A DNA stretch of 64,000 bases. Source: Staphylococcus simiae (lineage in GTDB: Bacteria; Bacillota; Bacilli; Staphylococcales; Staphylococcaceae). Below, piece by piece: positions 19,605 through 31,264 of the stretch. Made by a program: the position numbers and the translations under genes. The notes beneath the pieces are model-generated. The model did no database searches. It was not told where the DNA came from and was given only the letters and a program-made list of their open reading frames with translations. Location of the stretch: NCBI RefSeq assembly GCF_017357005.1, contig NZ_CP071589.1, forward strand, positions 1,488,001 through 1,552,000. The letters run 5' to 3'. How positions within the stretch are numbered: the stretch's first letter is position 1; each line of letters begins with the position of its first letter.

Positions 19605-19627
19605 GAGTCTGAACTTTAGTTCAGACC
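19605..19627 (-). terminator. Terminator of the hem operon
   Basis: GTCTGAAC (19607-19614) and GTTCAGAC (19619-19626) form a perfect 8-bp stem after the hemL stop. On the minus strand TCTTTAAATTTG follows. Confidence 0.75.
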
Positions 19628-19643
19628 CTTATAGTAATTGTAA

Positions 19644-20927
19644 TTATACAATACGACTTAAAGCGTTATCAAATGCTTGAATTGTCTTTTCAATATCTTC
19701 TTTTGTATGTGCTGTTGATAAGAATGTACCTTCGAATTGAGATGGTGGTAAGAATACGCCTTCTTTTGCCATTTCGCGATACATATTACTGAACAACTCT
19801 AAATCACTTTTGTTTGCTTGGTCAAAATTTGTCACTGGACCTTCATTTAAGAAATAACCAATCATAGAACCAGCTCTATTAACTGTAATAGGGACATCAT
19901 GTTTGGCAAAGACTTTCGTTAAGCCTTCTTCTAATAAATCACCTAATTCATTAAAATAATCATATGTTTCTGGCGTTAATTGACTAAGTGTTTCATAACC
20001 ACTTGTCATTGCTAATGGATTACCAGACAGTGTACCTGCTTGATAAATATTACCTAGTGGTGCTATTTGATCCATAATTTCTTTTTTACCTCCAAATGCA
20101 CCTACAGGAAGCCCTCCGCCAATTACTTTACCTAAACAAGTTAAATCAGGAGTTACACCAAAGTATCCTTGAGCACAATTATAACCAACGCGGAACCCAG
20201 TCATAACTTCATCAAAAATAAGTAATGCACCATATTCTGTTGTTATATCTCTTAATCCTTGTAAGAACCCTTCTACAGGGGGAACAACACCCATATTACC
20301 TGCTACTGGTTCCACAATGACTCCAGCAATATCATCACCATATTTTTCAAAAGCAACTCTTAATGAATCTAAATCATTATATGGCACTGTAATAGTATTT
20401 TTAGCAATACCTTCAGGTACACCAGGAGAATCTGGTAAACCTAACGTTGCAACACCAGAACCTGCTTTAATTAATAAAGAATCACTATGTCCATGATAAC
20501 AACCTTCAAATTTCACTATTTTATTTCTACCAGTATATCCACGTGCTAATCTTAAAGTATCTAAAGTTGCTTCTGTACCAGATGAAACCATTCTTACTTT
20601 TTCAATTGATGGAACTCGATCAATGACTAATTGTGCTAATTTATTTTCTTGCAATGTAGAAGCACCAAAACTTGTACCTTTATCAATTGCTTCATGTAAA
20701 TGTTTAATGACTTGTGGATCTTTATGGCCTAAAATAAGCGGTCCCCAACTTAAAACATAATCTATATATTCATTTCCATCTATATCATATATTTTAGAAC
20801 CTTCACCATGATCCATAAAAATAGCAGGTGTATCTACTGATTTAAACGCTCGTACCGGACTATTGACACCACCTGGCATTAAATCCTCAGCAATTTTCAT
20901 GGCATCTTCTGAATTTTGATATCTCAT
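19644..20927 (-). CDS. hemL: Glutamate-1-semialdehyde 2,1-aminomutase
   Basis: HemL converts glutamate-1-semialdehyde to 5-aminolevulinate using PLP. The 427-residue protein has the aminotransferase fold-I signature with the PLP lysine in [20 protein letters not shown] (about residues 261-280), the [18 protein letters not shown] segment and [13 protein letters not shown] [14 protein letters not shown]. It closes the hemAXCDBL operon, 46 bases after hemB. Confidence 0.97.
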   Translation of the reverse strand: MRYQNSEDAMKIAEDLMPGGVNSPVRAFKSVDTPAIFMDHGEGSKIYDIDGNEYIDYVLSWGPLILGHKDPQVIKHLHEAIDKGTSFGASTLQENKLAQLVIDRVPSIEKVRMVSSGTEATLDTLRLARGYTGRNKIVKFEGCYHGHSDSLLIKAGSGVATLGLPDSPGVPEGIAKNTITVPYNDLDSLRVAFEKYGDDIAGVIVEPVAGNMGVVPPVEGFLQGLRDITTEYGALLIFDEVMTGFRVGYNCAQGYFGVTPDLTCLGKVIGGGLPVGAFGGKKEIMDQIAPLGNIYQAGTLSGNPLAMTSGYETLSQLTPETYDYFNELGDLLEEGLTKVFAKHDVPITVNRAGSMIGYFLNEGPVTNFDQANKSDLELFSNMYREMAKEGVFLPPSQFEGTFLSTAHTKEDIEKTIQAFDNALSRIV

Positions 20928-20973
20928 GTAATTATTCCTCCTTAAAAATTAGTGAACTTATATTAATCCAGGC

Positions 20974-21948
20974 TTATTTATCTAAATAACGGCAAATATC
21001 TTTAGCAAAATATGTGATAATCATGTCTGCTCCAGCACGTTTCATTGATACCATTTGTTCCATTACTACTCGTTCTTCATCAATCCAACCATTTTGTGCA
21101 GCAGCTTTAGTCATGCTATATTCACCACTAACATTATATGCTACGACTGGAACATTCGTATGGTTTTTAACATCTCGTACGATATCTAAATAACTTAGCG
21201 CTGGTTTGACAATCATCATATCACAGCCCTCTTTTAAATCACTTTCTAATTCGCGTAATGCTTCTAAACGATTCGCAGGATCCATTTGATATGTTTTACG
21301 GTCACCAAATGATGGTGCTGAGTCTGCTGCATCTCTAAATGGACCAAAGAAACTTGAAGCATATTTAACACCATAACTCATAATAGGAATATTATAGTAA
21401 CCTGCATCATCTAATCCTTGACGAATTTCAGCTACAAAACCATCCATCATATTACTTGGTGCAATTATATCCGCTCCTGCTTCTACTTGAGAAATCGCAG
21501 TTTTAACTAATAATGGTAATGACTTGTCATTATCCACATCATGTGTATGATCATCAATCACCCCACAATGGCCATGGTCAGTATATTCACAAAGACATGT
21601 ATCAGCAACAATTAATAAATCACTATACATTTTTTTAGCAATTCTTGTTGCTTGTTGTATAACGCCATTGTGATCATATGCACCTGTACCAATGTTGTCT
21701 TTATCGTTCGGTACACCAAAGAACATGATTGCTCTAATTCCTAGCTCATATGCTTCTGTAATTTCTTCATGTAATAAATTAAGACTAATTTGGTATACAC
21801 CAGGTAATGATTTAATTTCTTTTTTTATATCATCTTGTTCAACTACAAAAATAGGATAAATCAAGTCATCTTTTCTAACGTGATTTTCACGAACCATATC
21901 TCTCATTGTAGCTGATGAACGTAATCTTCTATGTCTATCAAATTTCAT
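20974..21948 (-). CDS. hemB: Delta-aminolevulinic acid dehydratase (porphobilinogen synthase)
   Basis: HemB joins two 5-aminolevulinates into porphobilinogen. The 324-residue protein shows the zinc cysteines in [18 protein letters not shown] (about 116-133), and the two active-site lysines in [13 protein letters not shown] and [13 protein letters not shown]. Its start is directly against the hemD stop with no spacer, so translation is probably coupled. Confidence 0.97.
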   Translation of the reverse strand: MKFDRHRRLRSSATMRDMVRENHVRKDDLIYPIFVVEQDDIKKEIKSLPGVYQISLNLLHEEITEAYELGIRAIMFFGVPNDKDNIGTGAYDHNGVIQQATRIAKKMYSDLLIVADTCLCEYTDHGHCGVIDDHTHDVDNDKSLPLLVKTAISQVEAGADIIAPSNMMDGFVAEIRQGLDDAGYYNIPIMSYGVKYASSFFGPFRDAADSAPSFGDRKTYQMDPANRLEALRELESDLKEGCDMMIVKPALSYLDIVRDVKNHTNVPVVAYNVSGEYSMTKAAAQNGWIDEERVVMEQMVSMKRAGADMIITYFAKDICRYLDK

Positions 21949-22620
21949 TTATAATTCCCTACTTTCTAATATTTTATCTATCAAAGCCTCTACTGTTTGT
22001 GTACGTGCTACTTTAACTGGTTGTCTATACTTTTTAAGTGTATGTGCTGTTTGTTGACCAATTGCAAAGTATTGCTCAAAATAAGGTGTTGGTTGTTGAT
22101 TAAAATAGTAACGTACTGCTGATGAACTTGAAAATGCAATTGCATCTACACTTTGTTGTGATACCATTTCTTTTACATCTGTAATATTAGAAACATTCGG
22201 CACTGGTGTGTAGAGGTCAATTTTAACGACACTATTATGTTTTGACAATTCTTGTTGCAGTAACGGTCTAGCATGTGCGCTAGAAGGAATGAGTATCAAT
22301 TGATTGTTTTGTTGAAATTGAGCTAAAAATCCTTCTTGTGAATAATCTTGTGGCACAAAATCTACTAAAATCCCCATATCGTGACAATAACGTGCTGTCT
22401 TCTCACCAATTGCAGCAATATGTTTAACATTCACGCTATCTAAATATTTAAAGAAGAATTTCACAGCATTTTTTGACGAAAAAATAAGCCAGTCATAGTT
22501 ATCTTCCAACAAATGAGTATTGAACGAAAGTGGTTCAATATCAATAAACGGTTTATGAATAATTGATACTAATTCACTTTGTACTTCACTTGTTTGTGTC
22601 ATAACTACAACTGGTTTCAT
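21949..22620 (-). CDS. hemD: Uroporphyrinogen-III synthase
   Basis: HemD closes and inverts hydroxymethylbilane to give uroporphyrinogen III. The 223-residue protein is divergent, as this family always is. Recognisable parts are DWLIFSSKNAVKFFF (about 43-57), AAIGEKTARY, a domain linker, AIAFSSSSAVRYYF and FAIGQQTAHTLKK. Position between hemC and hemB makes the call secure. Confidence 0.93.
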   Translation of the reverse strand: MKPVVVMTQTSEVQSELVSIIHKPFIDIEPLSFNTHLLEDNYDWLIFSSKNAVKFFFKYLDSVNVKHIAAIGEKTARYCHDMGILVDFVPQDYSQEGFLAQFQQNNQLILIPSSAHARPLLQQELSKHNSVVKIDLYTPVPNVSNITDVKEMVSQQSVDAIAFSSSSAVRYYFNQQPTPYFEQYFAIGQQTAHTLKKYRQPVKVARTQTVEALIDKILESREL

Positions 22621-22639
22621 TTAAAAGTCACCTCAAAGG

Positions 22640-23563
22640 TTATTGTTGTTCATTCAAACGCTTAATTATTTCGTATGCACCTTGATCTTTAAGTACCTGA
22701 CTTACTTTTTTACCTAAAGTTACAGGATCATTACCATGTTCTGTATGTTCAAAACGCTCTTTACCATCTGGTGTCATAATTAATCCTGTAAATGTAATAT
22801 CGCTATTATTTATTGTCGCATATCCAGCAATAGGAACTTGACAGCTGCCATCCATTTCAGCTAAGAATGTACGCTCTGCTGTAACACATTGAGCAACATC
22901 ATGATTATGAACCTTAGATAACAAATCTAGTAATTCAGTATCGTCACTCCTACATTCAATACCTAATGCACCTTGCCCAATTGCTGGTAATAACGTATCG
23001 CGGTCTAAATATGTAGTCACAATATCATCTGACCATCCCATACGTCTTAAACCAGCTGCTGCTAAAATAATCGCATCATAATCTTCAGTGTTTAACTTTT
23101 CTAAGCGCGTATCAATATTTCCTCTTATCCATTTTATTTCTAAATTAGGATATTTAGATAAAATTTGAGCACCACGCCTTAATGAACTTGTACCAATAAT
23201 ACTACCATCTGGAAGTTGGTCTAAAGGTATATGATTCTTAGCAATATAAGCATCATATGGCAATTCTCTATCTGGTATACATCCTAAAGTTAAACCTTGT
23301 GGAATAACACTTGGGACATCTTTCAAGGAATGAATAGCCATATCTATTTCTTTATCAAATAATTCTTGTTGAATTTCTTTAACAAACAAGCCTTTACCGC
23401 CAACTTTAGATAATTGCTTGTCCACTATTTTGTCACCTTTAGTAACTATTTCTTTAATTTCTATTTCTAAGTCAGGTTCTATTGCCTTTAATTTATCAAT
23501 AAATTGCTGGCTTTGTGTTAAAGCAAGTTTACTTCTTCTAGACCCAACAACTAATTTGCGCAT
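22640..23563 (-). CDS. hemC: Porphobilinogen deaminase (hydroxymethylbilane synthase)
   Basis: HemC polymerises four porphobilinogens onto its dipyrromethane cofactor. The 307-residue protein has [18 protein letters not shown] at the N-terminus, the catalytic Asp region [10 protein letters not shown] (about 77-86), [10 protein letters not shown], and the cofactor-binding Cys in [14 protein letters not shown] (about 232-245). The ATG follows AGGAGG. It lies between hemX and hemD. Confidence 0.97.
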   Translation of the reverse strand: MRKLVVGSRRSKLALTQSQQFIDKLKAIEPDLEIEIKEIVTKGDKIVDKQLSKVGGKGLFVKEIQQELFDKEIDMAIHSLKDVPSVIPQGLTLGCIPDRELPYDAYIAKNHIPLDQLPDGSIIGTSSLRRGAQILSKYPNLEIKWIRGNIDTRLEKLNTEDYDAIILAAAGLRRMGWSDDIVTTYLDRDTLLPAIGQGALGIECRSDDTELLDLLSKVHNHDVAQCVTAERTFLAEMDGSCQVPIAGYATINNSDITFTGLIMTPDGKERFEHTEHGNDPVTLGKKVSQVLKDQGAYEIIKRLNEQQ

Positions 23564-23604
23564 ATTGACTTCCTCCTAGGAAATACTACTACTAATTTTA
23601 ATAC

Positions 23605-24417
23605 TTAAGTAAAGTGTGTTGCAAAAAATAAGTTCACCATATTTAAGCAAAACAAGATGATATTAAAATATATTAAGTATCTTGAATTCATCCATTTTTT
23701 AATTCTAATAAGAATAAAACTACCATATAGTAACGTAATGATTGAAGATAATATAACCTTCGGATCTATAAATATACTCTCACCTACAGCTATAACACCC
23801 CACTGGGCACCTAAAATAATACTAAATATTAGAACAATCCAACCTGTTAATGTTGAATAAAAGACAATGGATTCTAATGTTGCCACACTGCCAATTCTGA
23901 AATACTTTTGATCAAAACGTTTTTCTTTTAGATTTCTATACTGAATGATGTATAGCAACGCATTAACAAATGCTAAGGCGAAAAATACGTAACTCAGTAC
24001 AGCGAGTCCAACATGTATTAATAGCAATTCATTTACGATTGTAACTTTTTGAACATGGCCATTATAATGCGTTGGTTGGAAGGTATTCATAGCTAATAGA
24101 GTTAACCCTATTAAATTTAAAAAGAATACTGAAAAATTCAATACTTTGATGACATTTAATACTAATGAAATTGAAATAATTAACCAAGTTAATGTAAAAA
24201 AGACATCAGAAATCGAACCTAACGGTACATGCTTCATTTGTATAATAAAAATAGATAAAGAGATTGTTTGCAACACCCAAACAATCCCCAATAAATATAT
24301 GCCTAAATTTCTGACTTTATGACTTTTTTGTACAAAATCGAAAAAATAACAAATAATACTTATTAAATAGATAAATAGTATTATTTCATGAAATCGGATA
24401 AACAGGTTTTCTTGCAT
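23605..24417 (-). CDS. hemX: HemX, CcsA-like membrane protein
   Basis: The 270-residue protein has about eight membrane segments and belongs to the CcsA/CcmC cytochrome assembly superfamily by its HVGLAVLSYVFFALAFVNALLY block. In S. aureus and B. subtilis HemX lowers the amount of HemA, the first enzyme of the pathway, so it is a regulatory partner. It lies between hemA (21-base gap) and hemC. Confidence 0.9.
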   Translation of the reverse strand: MQENLFIRFHEIILFIYLISIICYFFDFVQKSHKVRNLGIYLLGIVWVLQTISLSIFIIQMKHVPLGSISDVFFTLTWLIISISLVLNVIKVLNFSVFFLNLIGLTLLAMNTFQPTHYNGHVQKVTIVNELLLIHVGLAVLSYVFFALAFVNALLYIIQYRNLKEKRFDQKYFRIGSVATLESIVFYSTLTGWIVLIFSIILGAQWGVIAVGESIFIDPKVILSSIITLLYGSFILIRIKKWMNSRYLIYFNIILFCLNMVNLFFATHFT

Positions 24418-24438
24418 ATTATCACCATATTAATATGC

Positions 24439-25785
24439 TTATTCAAAACTAAAGATACGTCGAGCTGAAATCTCCTTAACTTTACTTTCTTTTTGTTGCA
24501 TAGCTTGTTCGCGAGGATCTTCTGCTTCAATATCAAAAATGTTTTGAAATAGCTCTAATTTTTCGTTACCTTTTTTATCACTACTTAACTCTTTAGCCTG
24601 CTTAATTGGATCTTTCAACATTTGATTGATAATACTTTTAGTATGTTTTGAGATAATTTTACGTTCTCTTTCTGATAAATTAGGAAGTTTACGATCAATA
24701 CTTTCCATTGTCTCAACTTGTATATTCATCGCTTTCTCTCTCAATGCACGAATTACTGGTACAACACCAAGCATATTAACCCAGTCATTATGTAGTTCTA
24801 TTTCATGTGGTATTTGATCAGCAATTGTCGCTGCTGCTAATTGACGTTCACGTAGATTAGCATCAACTAAGCCTTTTAAATCATCAACGTCATAGTTGAA
24901 AACATTTGGAATTGCGCTAATATCTGGTTCAATATCTCTTGGAACCGCAATATCAATCAATACAAGTGAATCTTGCTTTCTAGTGTCTGCAATTGTTTCA
25001 ACCATACTATTAGTTAAAATATAACCATTAGAACTAGTTGAACTAATTACTATATCAGCGTTTGCTAATAATGATGGTAATGCATCCAAACTATCATATT
25101 TCACTTGATGTTTATCAGCTAATCGTTTTGCATTATCCACTGTTCTATTAACAACGGTAATATCAGATATTCCTGAGCCTAAAAGATTTAATAGTGATAA
25201 TTCACTCATTTCCCCTGCACCAATGATAATAGCCTGTTTACTTTTTAATTTGCCGAACACTTTTTTAGCCAACTCGACAGCTGCATAAGAAACACTCACT
25301 GCATTATCTGCAATATCAGTTTCATTATGTGCTTTTTTAGCAAAAGTTATCGCTTGTTTAAATAGATGATTAAAGATAGTTCCAGTTGTACCAGTTTCTT
25401 GAGCTAAGAAAAATGCATCTCGCATTTGTCCTAAAATTTGTGTTTCACCTAATACAATTGAATCTAAGCCAGAAGTGACTCGCAATAAATGATTTACTGC
25501 TTCGTCCCCCACTTTAACTTCTGACATTGCTTTAATATCATCTACTTCAAATCCAAATGAACGCGCTAAAAATCTTTGAATATAATAACGACCAGTATGG
25601 ATTTGATCTACAATGGCATATACTTCTGTTCGATTACATGTAGATAATATGACATTTTCTAAAATAGATTTAGTTTCATATAAATCTTCATGGGCAATTC
25701 GTACGGCATCATCTCTAAAAGCAACCTGCTCTCTTAGTGCTACATCGGCAGTTCGATGATTTATACTTATTGCAATAAAATGCAT
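24439..25785 (-). CDS. hemA: Glutamyl-tRNA reductase
   Basis: HemA reduces glutamyl-tRNA to glutamate-1-semialdehyde and is the control point of haem synthesis. The 448-residue protein has the catalytic Cys50 in [12 protein letters not shown], the [15 protein letters not shown] signature (about 107-121), a Rossmann motif ([13 protein letters not shown], about 186-198) and a C-terminal dimerisation helix. It heads the hemAXCDBL operon behind an extended -10 promoter that carries a palindrome. Confidence 0.97.
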   Translation of the reverse strand: MHFIAISINHRTADVALREQVAFRDDAVRIAHEDLYETKSILENVILSTCNRTEVYAIVDQIHTGRYYIQRFLARSFGFEVDDIKAMSEVKVGDEAVNHLLRVTSGLDSIVLGETQILGQMRDAFFLAQETGTTGTIFNHLFKQAITFAKKAHNETDIADNAVSVSYAAVELAKKVFGKLKSKQAIIIGAGEMSELSLLNLLGSGISDITVVNRTVDNAKRLADKHQVKYDSLDALPSLLANADIVISSTSSNGYILTNSMVETIADTRKQDSLVLIDIAVPRDIEPDISAIPNVFNYDVDDLKGLVDANLRERQLAAATIADQIPHEIELHNDWVNMLGVVPVIRALREKAMNIQVETMESIDRKLPNLSERERKIISKHTKSIINQMLKDPIKQAKELSSDKKGNEKLELFQNIFDIEAEDPREQAMQQKESKVKEISARRIFSFE

Positions 25786-25817
25786 TTAACACGCCCCCAT
25801 ATACTAACAATAACTAC

Positions 25818-25858
25818 ATTATAGCATAATTTAAAATTCAATTAAGCACGTTGCTTAA
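25818..25858 (-). promoter_or_regulatory. hemA promoter with a perfect palindrome over the -35
   Basis: On the minus strand the extended -10 TGCTATAAT (TATAAT at 25818-25823) is the likely core. TTAAGCACGTTGCTTAA (25842-25858) is a perfect 7-bp inverted repeat around three bases and covers the -35 position. It does not resemble the PerR box known from B. subtilis hem genes. The remaining spacer 25859-26190 holds only weak inverted repeats. Confidence 0.5.
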
Positions 25859-26190
25859 ATAAATTAGAATCTTTCTAATTTGCATTCAATATTTTGTCAA
25901 ATTTATGAACAACGTTTGATTCTATAACTAAAATTGTGGTCATGAGACGACTATCATTTTTTTAATAAATTGCTATCGCCAAATATGAGCTTAATTTCAA
26001 ATAAGTTATTATGGTACTTATTAATACATAAACAGACTTCAATATAATTAAAAACGTCTCGTCCTCGCGAGTTAACATTGCTTAATATGATCTGTCAGCT
26101 TCTAGTATACATTAACATGATAGTTTGCCAAGTTTTAGATATACATATTCGTTAAGTTGAATCTATCAAGTTATTCCTAGATAATAACTA

Positions 26191-26778
26191 TTATAAATAA
26201 GTTGATATTAAATCCCAAATTTGTTGTTGTTTTCCATTTTTTACAGATGAATAACTTATAATTGTATCATCATCTTCCATATCTAATTTATTTTTGATAT
26301 TGTTCAAATGTTTCTGTACTTTACCTTTAGGGATTTTATCTTCTTTCGTACAGACAATTAATGTTGGAATATCAAAATGTTTTAAATAATTGTACATTAA
26401 GATATCATCTTCAGTAGGATTATGCCTTAAATCAACTAATTGAATAACAAGTTGTAAATTCTGTCTTTTAGTAATATATTCTTCAATCATTTTCCCAAAT
26501 TTTTCTCTTTGAGCCTTACTTACTTTAGCATAACCATAACCGGGCACATCAACAAAAATGAGTTGTTCATCGATATTGTAAAAGTTTAAAGTTTGAGTCT
26601 TGCCTGGTTGTTGTGAAGTTCGCGCCATATTTTTTCTTCCAATCATACTATTGATAAAAGTTGATTTACCTACGTTTGAGCGTCCACTCAAGGCTACTTC
26701 AGTTAATTCAGTTTCTGGATATTGTGCTTCTTTAACTGCACTAATTATTAATTCGATATTATTAGGATTTACTTTCAT
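26191..26778 (-). CDS. engB: Ribosome biogenesis GTPase EngB/YsxC
   Basis: This 195-residue circular Ras-like GTPase is needed for 50S assembly and is essential in staphylococci. G1 is [13 protein letters not shown] (about 30-42), the G2 region [17 protein letters not shown]3 DVPGYGYA (about 76-83), G4 CTKEDKIP (about 143) and G5 SYSSVKNG. It is transcribed in the same direction as clpX but after a gap of 562 bases and a terminator, so it has its own promoter. Confidence 0.96.
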   Translation of the reverse strand: MKVNPNNIELIISAVKEAQYPETELTEVALSGRSNVGKSTFINSMIGRKNMARTSQQPGKTQTLNFYNIDEQLIFVDVPGYGYAKVSKAQREKFGKMIEEYITKRQNLQLVIQLVDLRHNPTEDDILMYNYLKHFDIPTLIVCTKEDKIPKGKVQKHLNNIKNKLDMEDDDTIISYSSVKNGKQQQIWDLISTYL

Positions 26779-27272
26779 TTTTTATCCTCACTTTATATAT
26801 ATTCTTAGTTAACTTTATCATTATATAATACTTACTGTCATTGGTATATCATCGATAATTACTTTAATATTATATGTCTTTAATTTTTACCTTGGATAAC
26901 AATAATAAATAGTTTAGGTAATAAGATTGATATAGTCCTTATTATTTAATCAAATTATACTTTATTCATTTAACACGTAAAATTTTAAACCTTAAACTAA
27001 AATAATAAGTAATACTAGGATTCTTTTGATGATTAAACTAAATAAATCTATGGTATCAATTGTTTTTATTAGACTTTACCCTCGCTTCACATACAAGCGA
27101 AAAATAAAGGATTAAAATGTTTATTATGTTAAGCTTCTGTTACCACTTTTAAATTTATAAAGTTGAATAAACAATTTTTCAATGTTGAGTCTTCATATTA
27201 TAAGTATTGATACCTTACTTTTTTAAAACTTATATTTCCTTTCTTCAAGTTTCAAAAAAGTCTACGCCATTT
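26779..27272. other. Gene-free spacer between engB and clpX
   Basis: About 500 AT-rich bases precede the clpX terminator. A small hairpin-like TCGCTT/AAGCGA pair occurs near 27080-27100. The only plus-strand frame with a plausible ribosome site is 11 codons (27117-27152) and is not credible. The engB promoter must lie in the lower part, but I see no clear hexamer pair. Confidence 0.5.
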
Positions 27273-27310
27273 AAAAAAGTCCCAAGTTACTTAATTAGTA
27301 GCTTGGGACT
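27273..27310 (-). terminator. Terminator of clpX
   Basis: AGTCCCAAG (27278-27286) and CTTGGGACT (27302-27310) form the stem, extended inward by TTAC/GTAG-type pairs. On the minus strand a run of T follows. It lies 30 bases after the clpX stop. Confidence 0.88.
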
Positions 27311-27340
27311 AAAATTCAACAATATTTTATTAATACGTTA

Positions 27341-28603
27341 CTACGCTGATGTCTTACTATTATTAATTAGATTACCTTCTGAATCATATAAATCTGGTTC
27401 AACTTCATCATTAATTGTTTTATCAGTAATGACAACTTTAGCTACATCTTCTGTAGATGGCACATCATACATGATGTCAATTAATGCTTCTTCTATAATT
27501 GAGCGTAATCCACGGGCTCCAGTTTTACGTTCAATTGCTTTTTCACTAATTGCTGATAATGCTTCATCAGTAAATTCTAATTCAACATTATCTAATTCTA
27601 GCATCTTAGTATATTGCTTAACTAGCGCATTTTTTGGCTGAGTTAAAATATTCTTAAGTGCTGAGACATCAAGTGTTTCTAAATTAGCAACAATTGGTAC
27701 ACGTCCGATAAATTCAGGAATCAAGCCATAGGCTTGTAAATCTTCTGGACGAATTTGTGCAAGTAAAGCTTGTTCATCATACTTATCAGCTTCGTTACTT
27801 GAGAAACCAATAACTTTTTCACCTAAACGGCGTTTTATGACTTCATCAATACCATCAAAAGCACCACCAAGAATGAATAAAATATTTGTAGTATCAATTT
27901 GAATTAATTCTTGGTTAGGATGTTTTCTTCCACCTTGAGGAGGAACACTTGCTGTTGTACCTTCCAAAATTTTCAGTAATGCTTGTTGAACACCTTCACC
28001 AGATACATCACGAGTTATTGAAGTATTTTCTGATTTACGTGCAATTTTATCTATTTCATCGACATAAATAATACCTTTTTCAGCTTTATCTATATCAAAA
28101 TCCGCTGCTTGGATTAAACGTAATAAAATATTTTCAACATCATCACCAACATAACCAGCTTCTGTTAAACTTGTTGCATCTGCAATAGCAAATGGTACGT
28201 TAAGTGTTTTGGCTAATGTTTGTGCTAATAATGTTTTACCACTACCTGTAGGACCAATAAGAGCTATATTACTTTTTTGTAATTCTACGTCATCTTCATT
28301 AGGTCCCAATTGTTGGATACGTTTATAATGATTATACACAGCAACTGCTAATGATTTTTTAGCTTTTTCTTGTCCAATAACATATTCATTTAAATGATCC
28401 ATGATTTCTTTAGGAGTTGGTAATTCAGTTATCGCTTCTGAAGTATTTTGTGATAATTCTTCTTCGACGATTTCAGAGCATAATTCAATACACTCATTAC
28501 AAATATATACGCCACTTCCTGCTACAAGTTTCTTAACTTGATCTTGATCTTTACCACAGAAAGAGCATTTTAAATTTTCTTCATCTTCATTGAATTTAAA
28601 CAT
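27341..28603 (-). CDS. clpX: ATP-dependent Clp protease ATP-binding subunit ClpX
   Basis: ClpX unfolds proteins and feeds them to ClpP. The 420-residue protein has the N-terminal zinc-binding domain with Cys pairs (CSFCGKDQ about 14-21, CNECIELC about 35-42), Walker A ([11 protein letters not shown], about 119), Walker B ([11 protein letters not shown], about 182), the pore loop GYVGDD, sensor 2 and an IGF-type loop region (IGFSSNEA) for docking ClpP. It stands alone between terminators and follows tig, as usual. Confidence 0.98.
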   Translation of the reverse strand: MFKFNEDEENLKCSFCGKDQDQVKKLVAGSGVYICNECIELCSEIVEEELSQNTSEAITELPTPKEIMDHLNEYVIGQEKAKKSLAVAVYNHYKRIQQLGPNEDDVELQKSNIALIGPTGSGKTLLAQTLAKTLNVPFAIADATSLTEAGYVGDDVENILLRLIQAADFDIDKAEKGIIYVDEIDKIARKSENTSITRDVSGEGVQQALLKILEGTTASVPPQGGRKHPNQELIQIDTTNILFILGGAFDGIDEVIKRRLGEKVIGFSSNEADKYDEQALLAQIRPEDLQAYGLIPEFIGRVPIVANLETLDVSALKNILTQPKNALVKQYTKMLELDNVELEFTDEALSAISEKAIERKTGARGLRSIIEEALIDIMYDVPSTEDVAKVVITDKTINDEVEPDLYDSEGNLINNSKTSA

Positions 28604-28693
28604 TCTATTTACACCCCTATTCGTTAAAGACTATACTAGATTGAATTTTACAATGCAACTTTATTACCTTACAATTTTTATGCTCAAATAACA

Positions 28694-28720
28694 AGGCTGG
28701 GACATTAAGTGTCTCAGCCT
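28694..28720 (-). terminator. Hairpin after tig, common staphylococcal intergenic type
   Basis: AGGCTGGGACA (28694-28704) and TGTCTCAGCCT (28710-28720) form an 11-bp stem with one G-T wobble and a 5-base loop. The sequence matches a GGCTGGGACA repeat I recall from many staphylococcal intergenic regions. T runs are weak on both sides, so it may be a repeat as well as a terminator. Confidence 0.6.
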
Positions 28721-28851
28721 CATATTTGTGTTTCGACAATCATAGTTCAAAATATAATAATATATTTGTAAAAATGCATTGCCAGGCAAAAGCTGCAAGT
28801 TCACAGTTAAACATTGATATGCAACTTAACCTATATTAATTGTATTGATGA

Positions 28852-30153
28852 TTAGTCTTCTTTAGTTGATTCAACTAATTTAGCATTGTCTCTTAATAAG
28901 TCAATAACTTTTTGGATACGAACATCATTTTTAATGATATCAGTGTTACCAAGTGTTTTCTTGATATCGTCAACTGAAATATTAAATTGTTCGCTCATTT
29001 TTTCTAATTCTTTATCAATGTCTTCATCAGTAGCTTCAATATTTTCAGCTTCTGCAATAGCAGTTAATGTTAAGTTTGTTTTAACACGTTGTTCTGCATC
29101 ATCTTGCATTTGTTCTCTTAATTGATCTTCATTTTGACCTGAGATTTGGAAATATGTTTGTAAGTCTAAACCTTGTTGTTGAATTCTTTGACCAAATTCT
29201 GAAACCATACGGTCTAATTCAGTATCAATCATAGCTTGAGGAATTTCAATTGTAGCATTATCAGTTGCTTTAGTGATAGCTTCCTCTTTTTCAACATTTT
29301 CAGCATCTGTTGCTTTTTGTTCAGCTAGACGTTTACGTAAATTTTCTTTATATTCATCAACAGTGTTAGCTTCTGAATCTAATTCATTAGCGATTTCATC
29401 TGTTAATTCTGGAACATCTTTAAATTTAATTTCATTTACTTTTGTTTTAAAAGTAGCTTCTTTACCAGCTAATTCTTCAGCATGATATTCTTCAGGGAAT
29501 GTAACTACAACATCTTTTTCTTCCCCAACTTTTAAGCCTTCTAATTGTTCTTCGAAACCAGGAATGAATGAACCTGAACCAACTTCAAGGTCGTAACCTT
29601 CAGCTTGTCCACCTTCAAATTCTTCTCCATCAACTGAACCGTTAAAATCAATGTTTACAGTATCACCATTTTCAACAGCGCCGTCTTCTTTAACTACCAT
29701 TTCAGCTAAATGACCTAAACTATGATCAATTGCTTCTTGTAATTCTTCATCAGTTAATTCAGTATCTTGTTTTTCGATTTCTAAACCTTTGTAGTCACCT
29801 AATTTAACTTCTGGTTCAACTGTTACTGTTGCTTCAAAGATAAAGTCTTTACCTTTTTCAATTTGTGTTACATTTACTTCAGGTTGAGCGACTGGTTTAA
29901 TTTCTGTTTCATCGATTGCTTCACCGTAAGCTTCTGGTAATAAAATATCAATTGCATCTTGATATAATGCTTCCACACCAAAACGCTGTTCAAAAATTGG
30001 ACGTGGTACTTTACCTTTACGGAATCCTGGTACGTTAATTTGTTTAACTACTTTTTTAAATGCTTGATCTAGAGCTTTGTTTACTTTTTCTGCTGGTACA
30101 GTAACGGTTAATAATCCTTCGTTACCTTCCTTTTTTTCCCAAGTTGCTGTCAT
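28852..30153 (-). CDS. tig: Trigger factor
   Basis: Trigger factor is the ribosome-bound chaperone and prolyl isomerase. The 433-residue protein has the ribosome-binding signature [17 protein letters not shown] (about 43-59), an FKBP-type PPIase domain (about 155-240, [17 protein letters not shown]) and the C-terminal helical chaperone domain. It is strongly acidic. A good promoter lies upstream; clpX follows after a hairpin, the conserved tig-clpX pairing. Confidence 0.98.
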   Translation of the reverse strand: MTATWEKKEGNEGLLTVTVPAEKVNKALDQAFKKVVKQINVPGFRKGKVPRPIFEQRFGVEALYQDAIDILLPEAYGEAIDETEIKPVAQPEVNVTQIEKGKDFIFEATVTVEPEVKLGDYKGLEIEKQDTELTDEELQEAIDHSLGHLAEMVVKEDGAVENGDTVNIDFNGSVDGEEFEGGQAEGYDLEVGSGSFIPGFEEQLEGLKVGEEKDVVVTFPEEYHAEELAGKEATFKTKVNEIKFKDVPELTDEIANELDSEANTVDEYKENLRKRLAEQKATDAENVEKEEAITKATDNATIEIPQAMIDTELDRMVSEFGQRIQQQGLDLQTYFQISGQNEDQLREQMQDDAEQRVKTNLTLTAIAEAENIEATDEDIDKELEKMSEQFNISVDDIKKTLGNTDIIKNDVRIQKVIDLLRDNAKLVESTKED

Positions 30154-30199
30154 GTATATATACCTCCATGATTAACTATTTTATTTTTTCAACTTCCCT

Positions 30200-30264
30200 A
30201 TTATATCATAGGTCTTTTTGCTACACAAACATTGGAATTGCAAGGTTTATATAACTAAATTCCA
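30200..30264 (-). promoter_or_regulatory. tig promoter and upstream palindrome
   Basis: On the minus strand TTGTGT (30223-30228) and TATAAT (30200-30205) are spaced 17 bases. Upstream, TTGGAATT and AATTCCAA (about 30232-30260) form an 8-bp inverted repeat with a long loop. It may terminate the preceding TPR gene or be an operator. Confidence 0.55.
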
Positions 30265-30322
30265 ACTATTTTCGTCAAAACTATATTAAATTGGTTTTAT
30301 TATTTTTGCAACAAATTCAACT

Positions 30323-31246
30323 TTAGTCATTTGCATCTAAACGTTGAATGAAATGCAGTATTTGTTCATTATTAATTTGACACTCTAGTCCAATCATCTT
30401 TTTAAAATAATATTGATATGCATTTATCCAATCTTCTACTTTAAATAGTGCATCGACTTTAATTGGATATAATAGAATTGAATGGTTATTCATAATTCTT
30501 TGCGCCTCATCTGAAATATGAAGGGCACCATCTTCAAGTCTCAATAATACTTCAGGTATGATGACATTAGTGTGAAGAGTATTTTCAATTCCAGTAAGTT
30601 TGTTAGGCACAATATTTAGTAATTGATCATATTTATTAATCTGTATGTCATCATCGCTATTAGCAAACCTCAAATATTCAAGCATCAAACTAATAATATT
30701 GTTGTTAAGTGATAAGTTCTCTATGATATTAATTACAGAATTCTTAAATTGATAATGACCATTATCCATTAACTTTAAGATAATTTGAGTTTGGTCTCTA
30801 GCCGATAATAAATGAAATTCACTCAGCATTTGAGACATTTCTTTTTCGTCAATAATTAATTGAGATTGCGCATATTCTTTAAGTGGAAATAATTCCATTC
30901 TAGTCATATGGTTATTGACTTCATCGATGATTTGATTAATTACTTCTACAGCTTCAAAATATTGGTGTAAACCTATTAAACTTTTGACATAATAAATCAT
31001 TAAGGCATCATATTGTTGAATTCCTCTTTTTAACAAAACAATTGTTTCTTCTCTTAATTCTAAAAAAGAATCCATATGATAAAGCATACGACATTTAGTC
31101 ATTGCTAATTGCTCATCTAACTCAAACTGACTTTCATATTGCGCTATCAGTTCATACATTCTGTCAAAATCTTGTCTTCTCTCAGCTTGGTTTATATCTT
31201 TTTTTAATTTTTCTGCTGATTGTGGGAATGGTATGATATCCGACAC
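30323..31246 (-). CDS. Tetratricopeptide-repeat-like protein, function unknown
   Basis: I place the start at GTG 31244-31246 (MSDIIPFPQSAEKLKKDI), six bases after GAGGTG; the earlier in-frame GTG is inside the ribosome site. The 307-residue protein is helical, with TPR-like pairs in its first half (for example RRQDFDRMYELIAQYES and IQQYDALMIYYVKSLIGLHQ). It has no signal peptide or enzyme motif. It lies 18 bases after the Nudix gene and before tig, an order also found in S. aureus. A scaffold role is only inferred. Confidence 0.85.
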   Translation of the reverse strand: MSDIIPFPQSAEKLKKDINQAERRQDFDRMYELIAQYESQFELDEQLAMTKCRMLYHMDSFLELREETIVLLKRGIQQYDALMIYYVKSLIGLHQYFEAVEVINQIIDEVNNHMTRMELFPLKEYAQSQLIIDEKEMSQMLSEFHLLSARDQTQIILKLMDNGHYQFKNSVINIIENLSLNNNIISLMLEYLRFANSDDDIQINKYDQLLNIVPNKLTGIENTLHTNVIIPEVLLRLEDGALHISDEAQRIMNNHSILLYPIKVDALFKVEDWINAYQYYFKKMIGLECQINNEQILHFIQRLDAND

Positions 31247-31264
31247 AATAGTCACCTCAATTAT

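Noticed and set aside
27117..27152. An 11-codon frame after AAAGGA in the engB-clpX spacer
   Set aside because: Too short and without promoter or terminator support; such frames arise by chance in AT-rich DNA.
27207..27641. Plus-strand frame of 144 codons overlapping the end of clpX
   Set aside because: Most of it is antisense to clpX and it crosses the clpX terminator; composition is that of a shadow frame.
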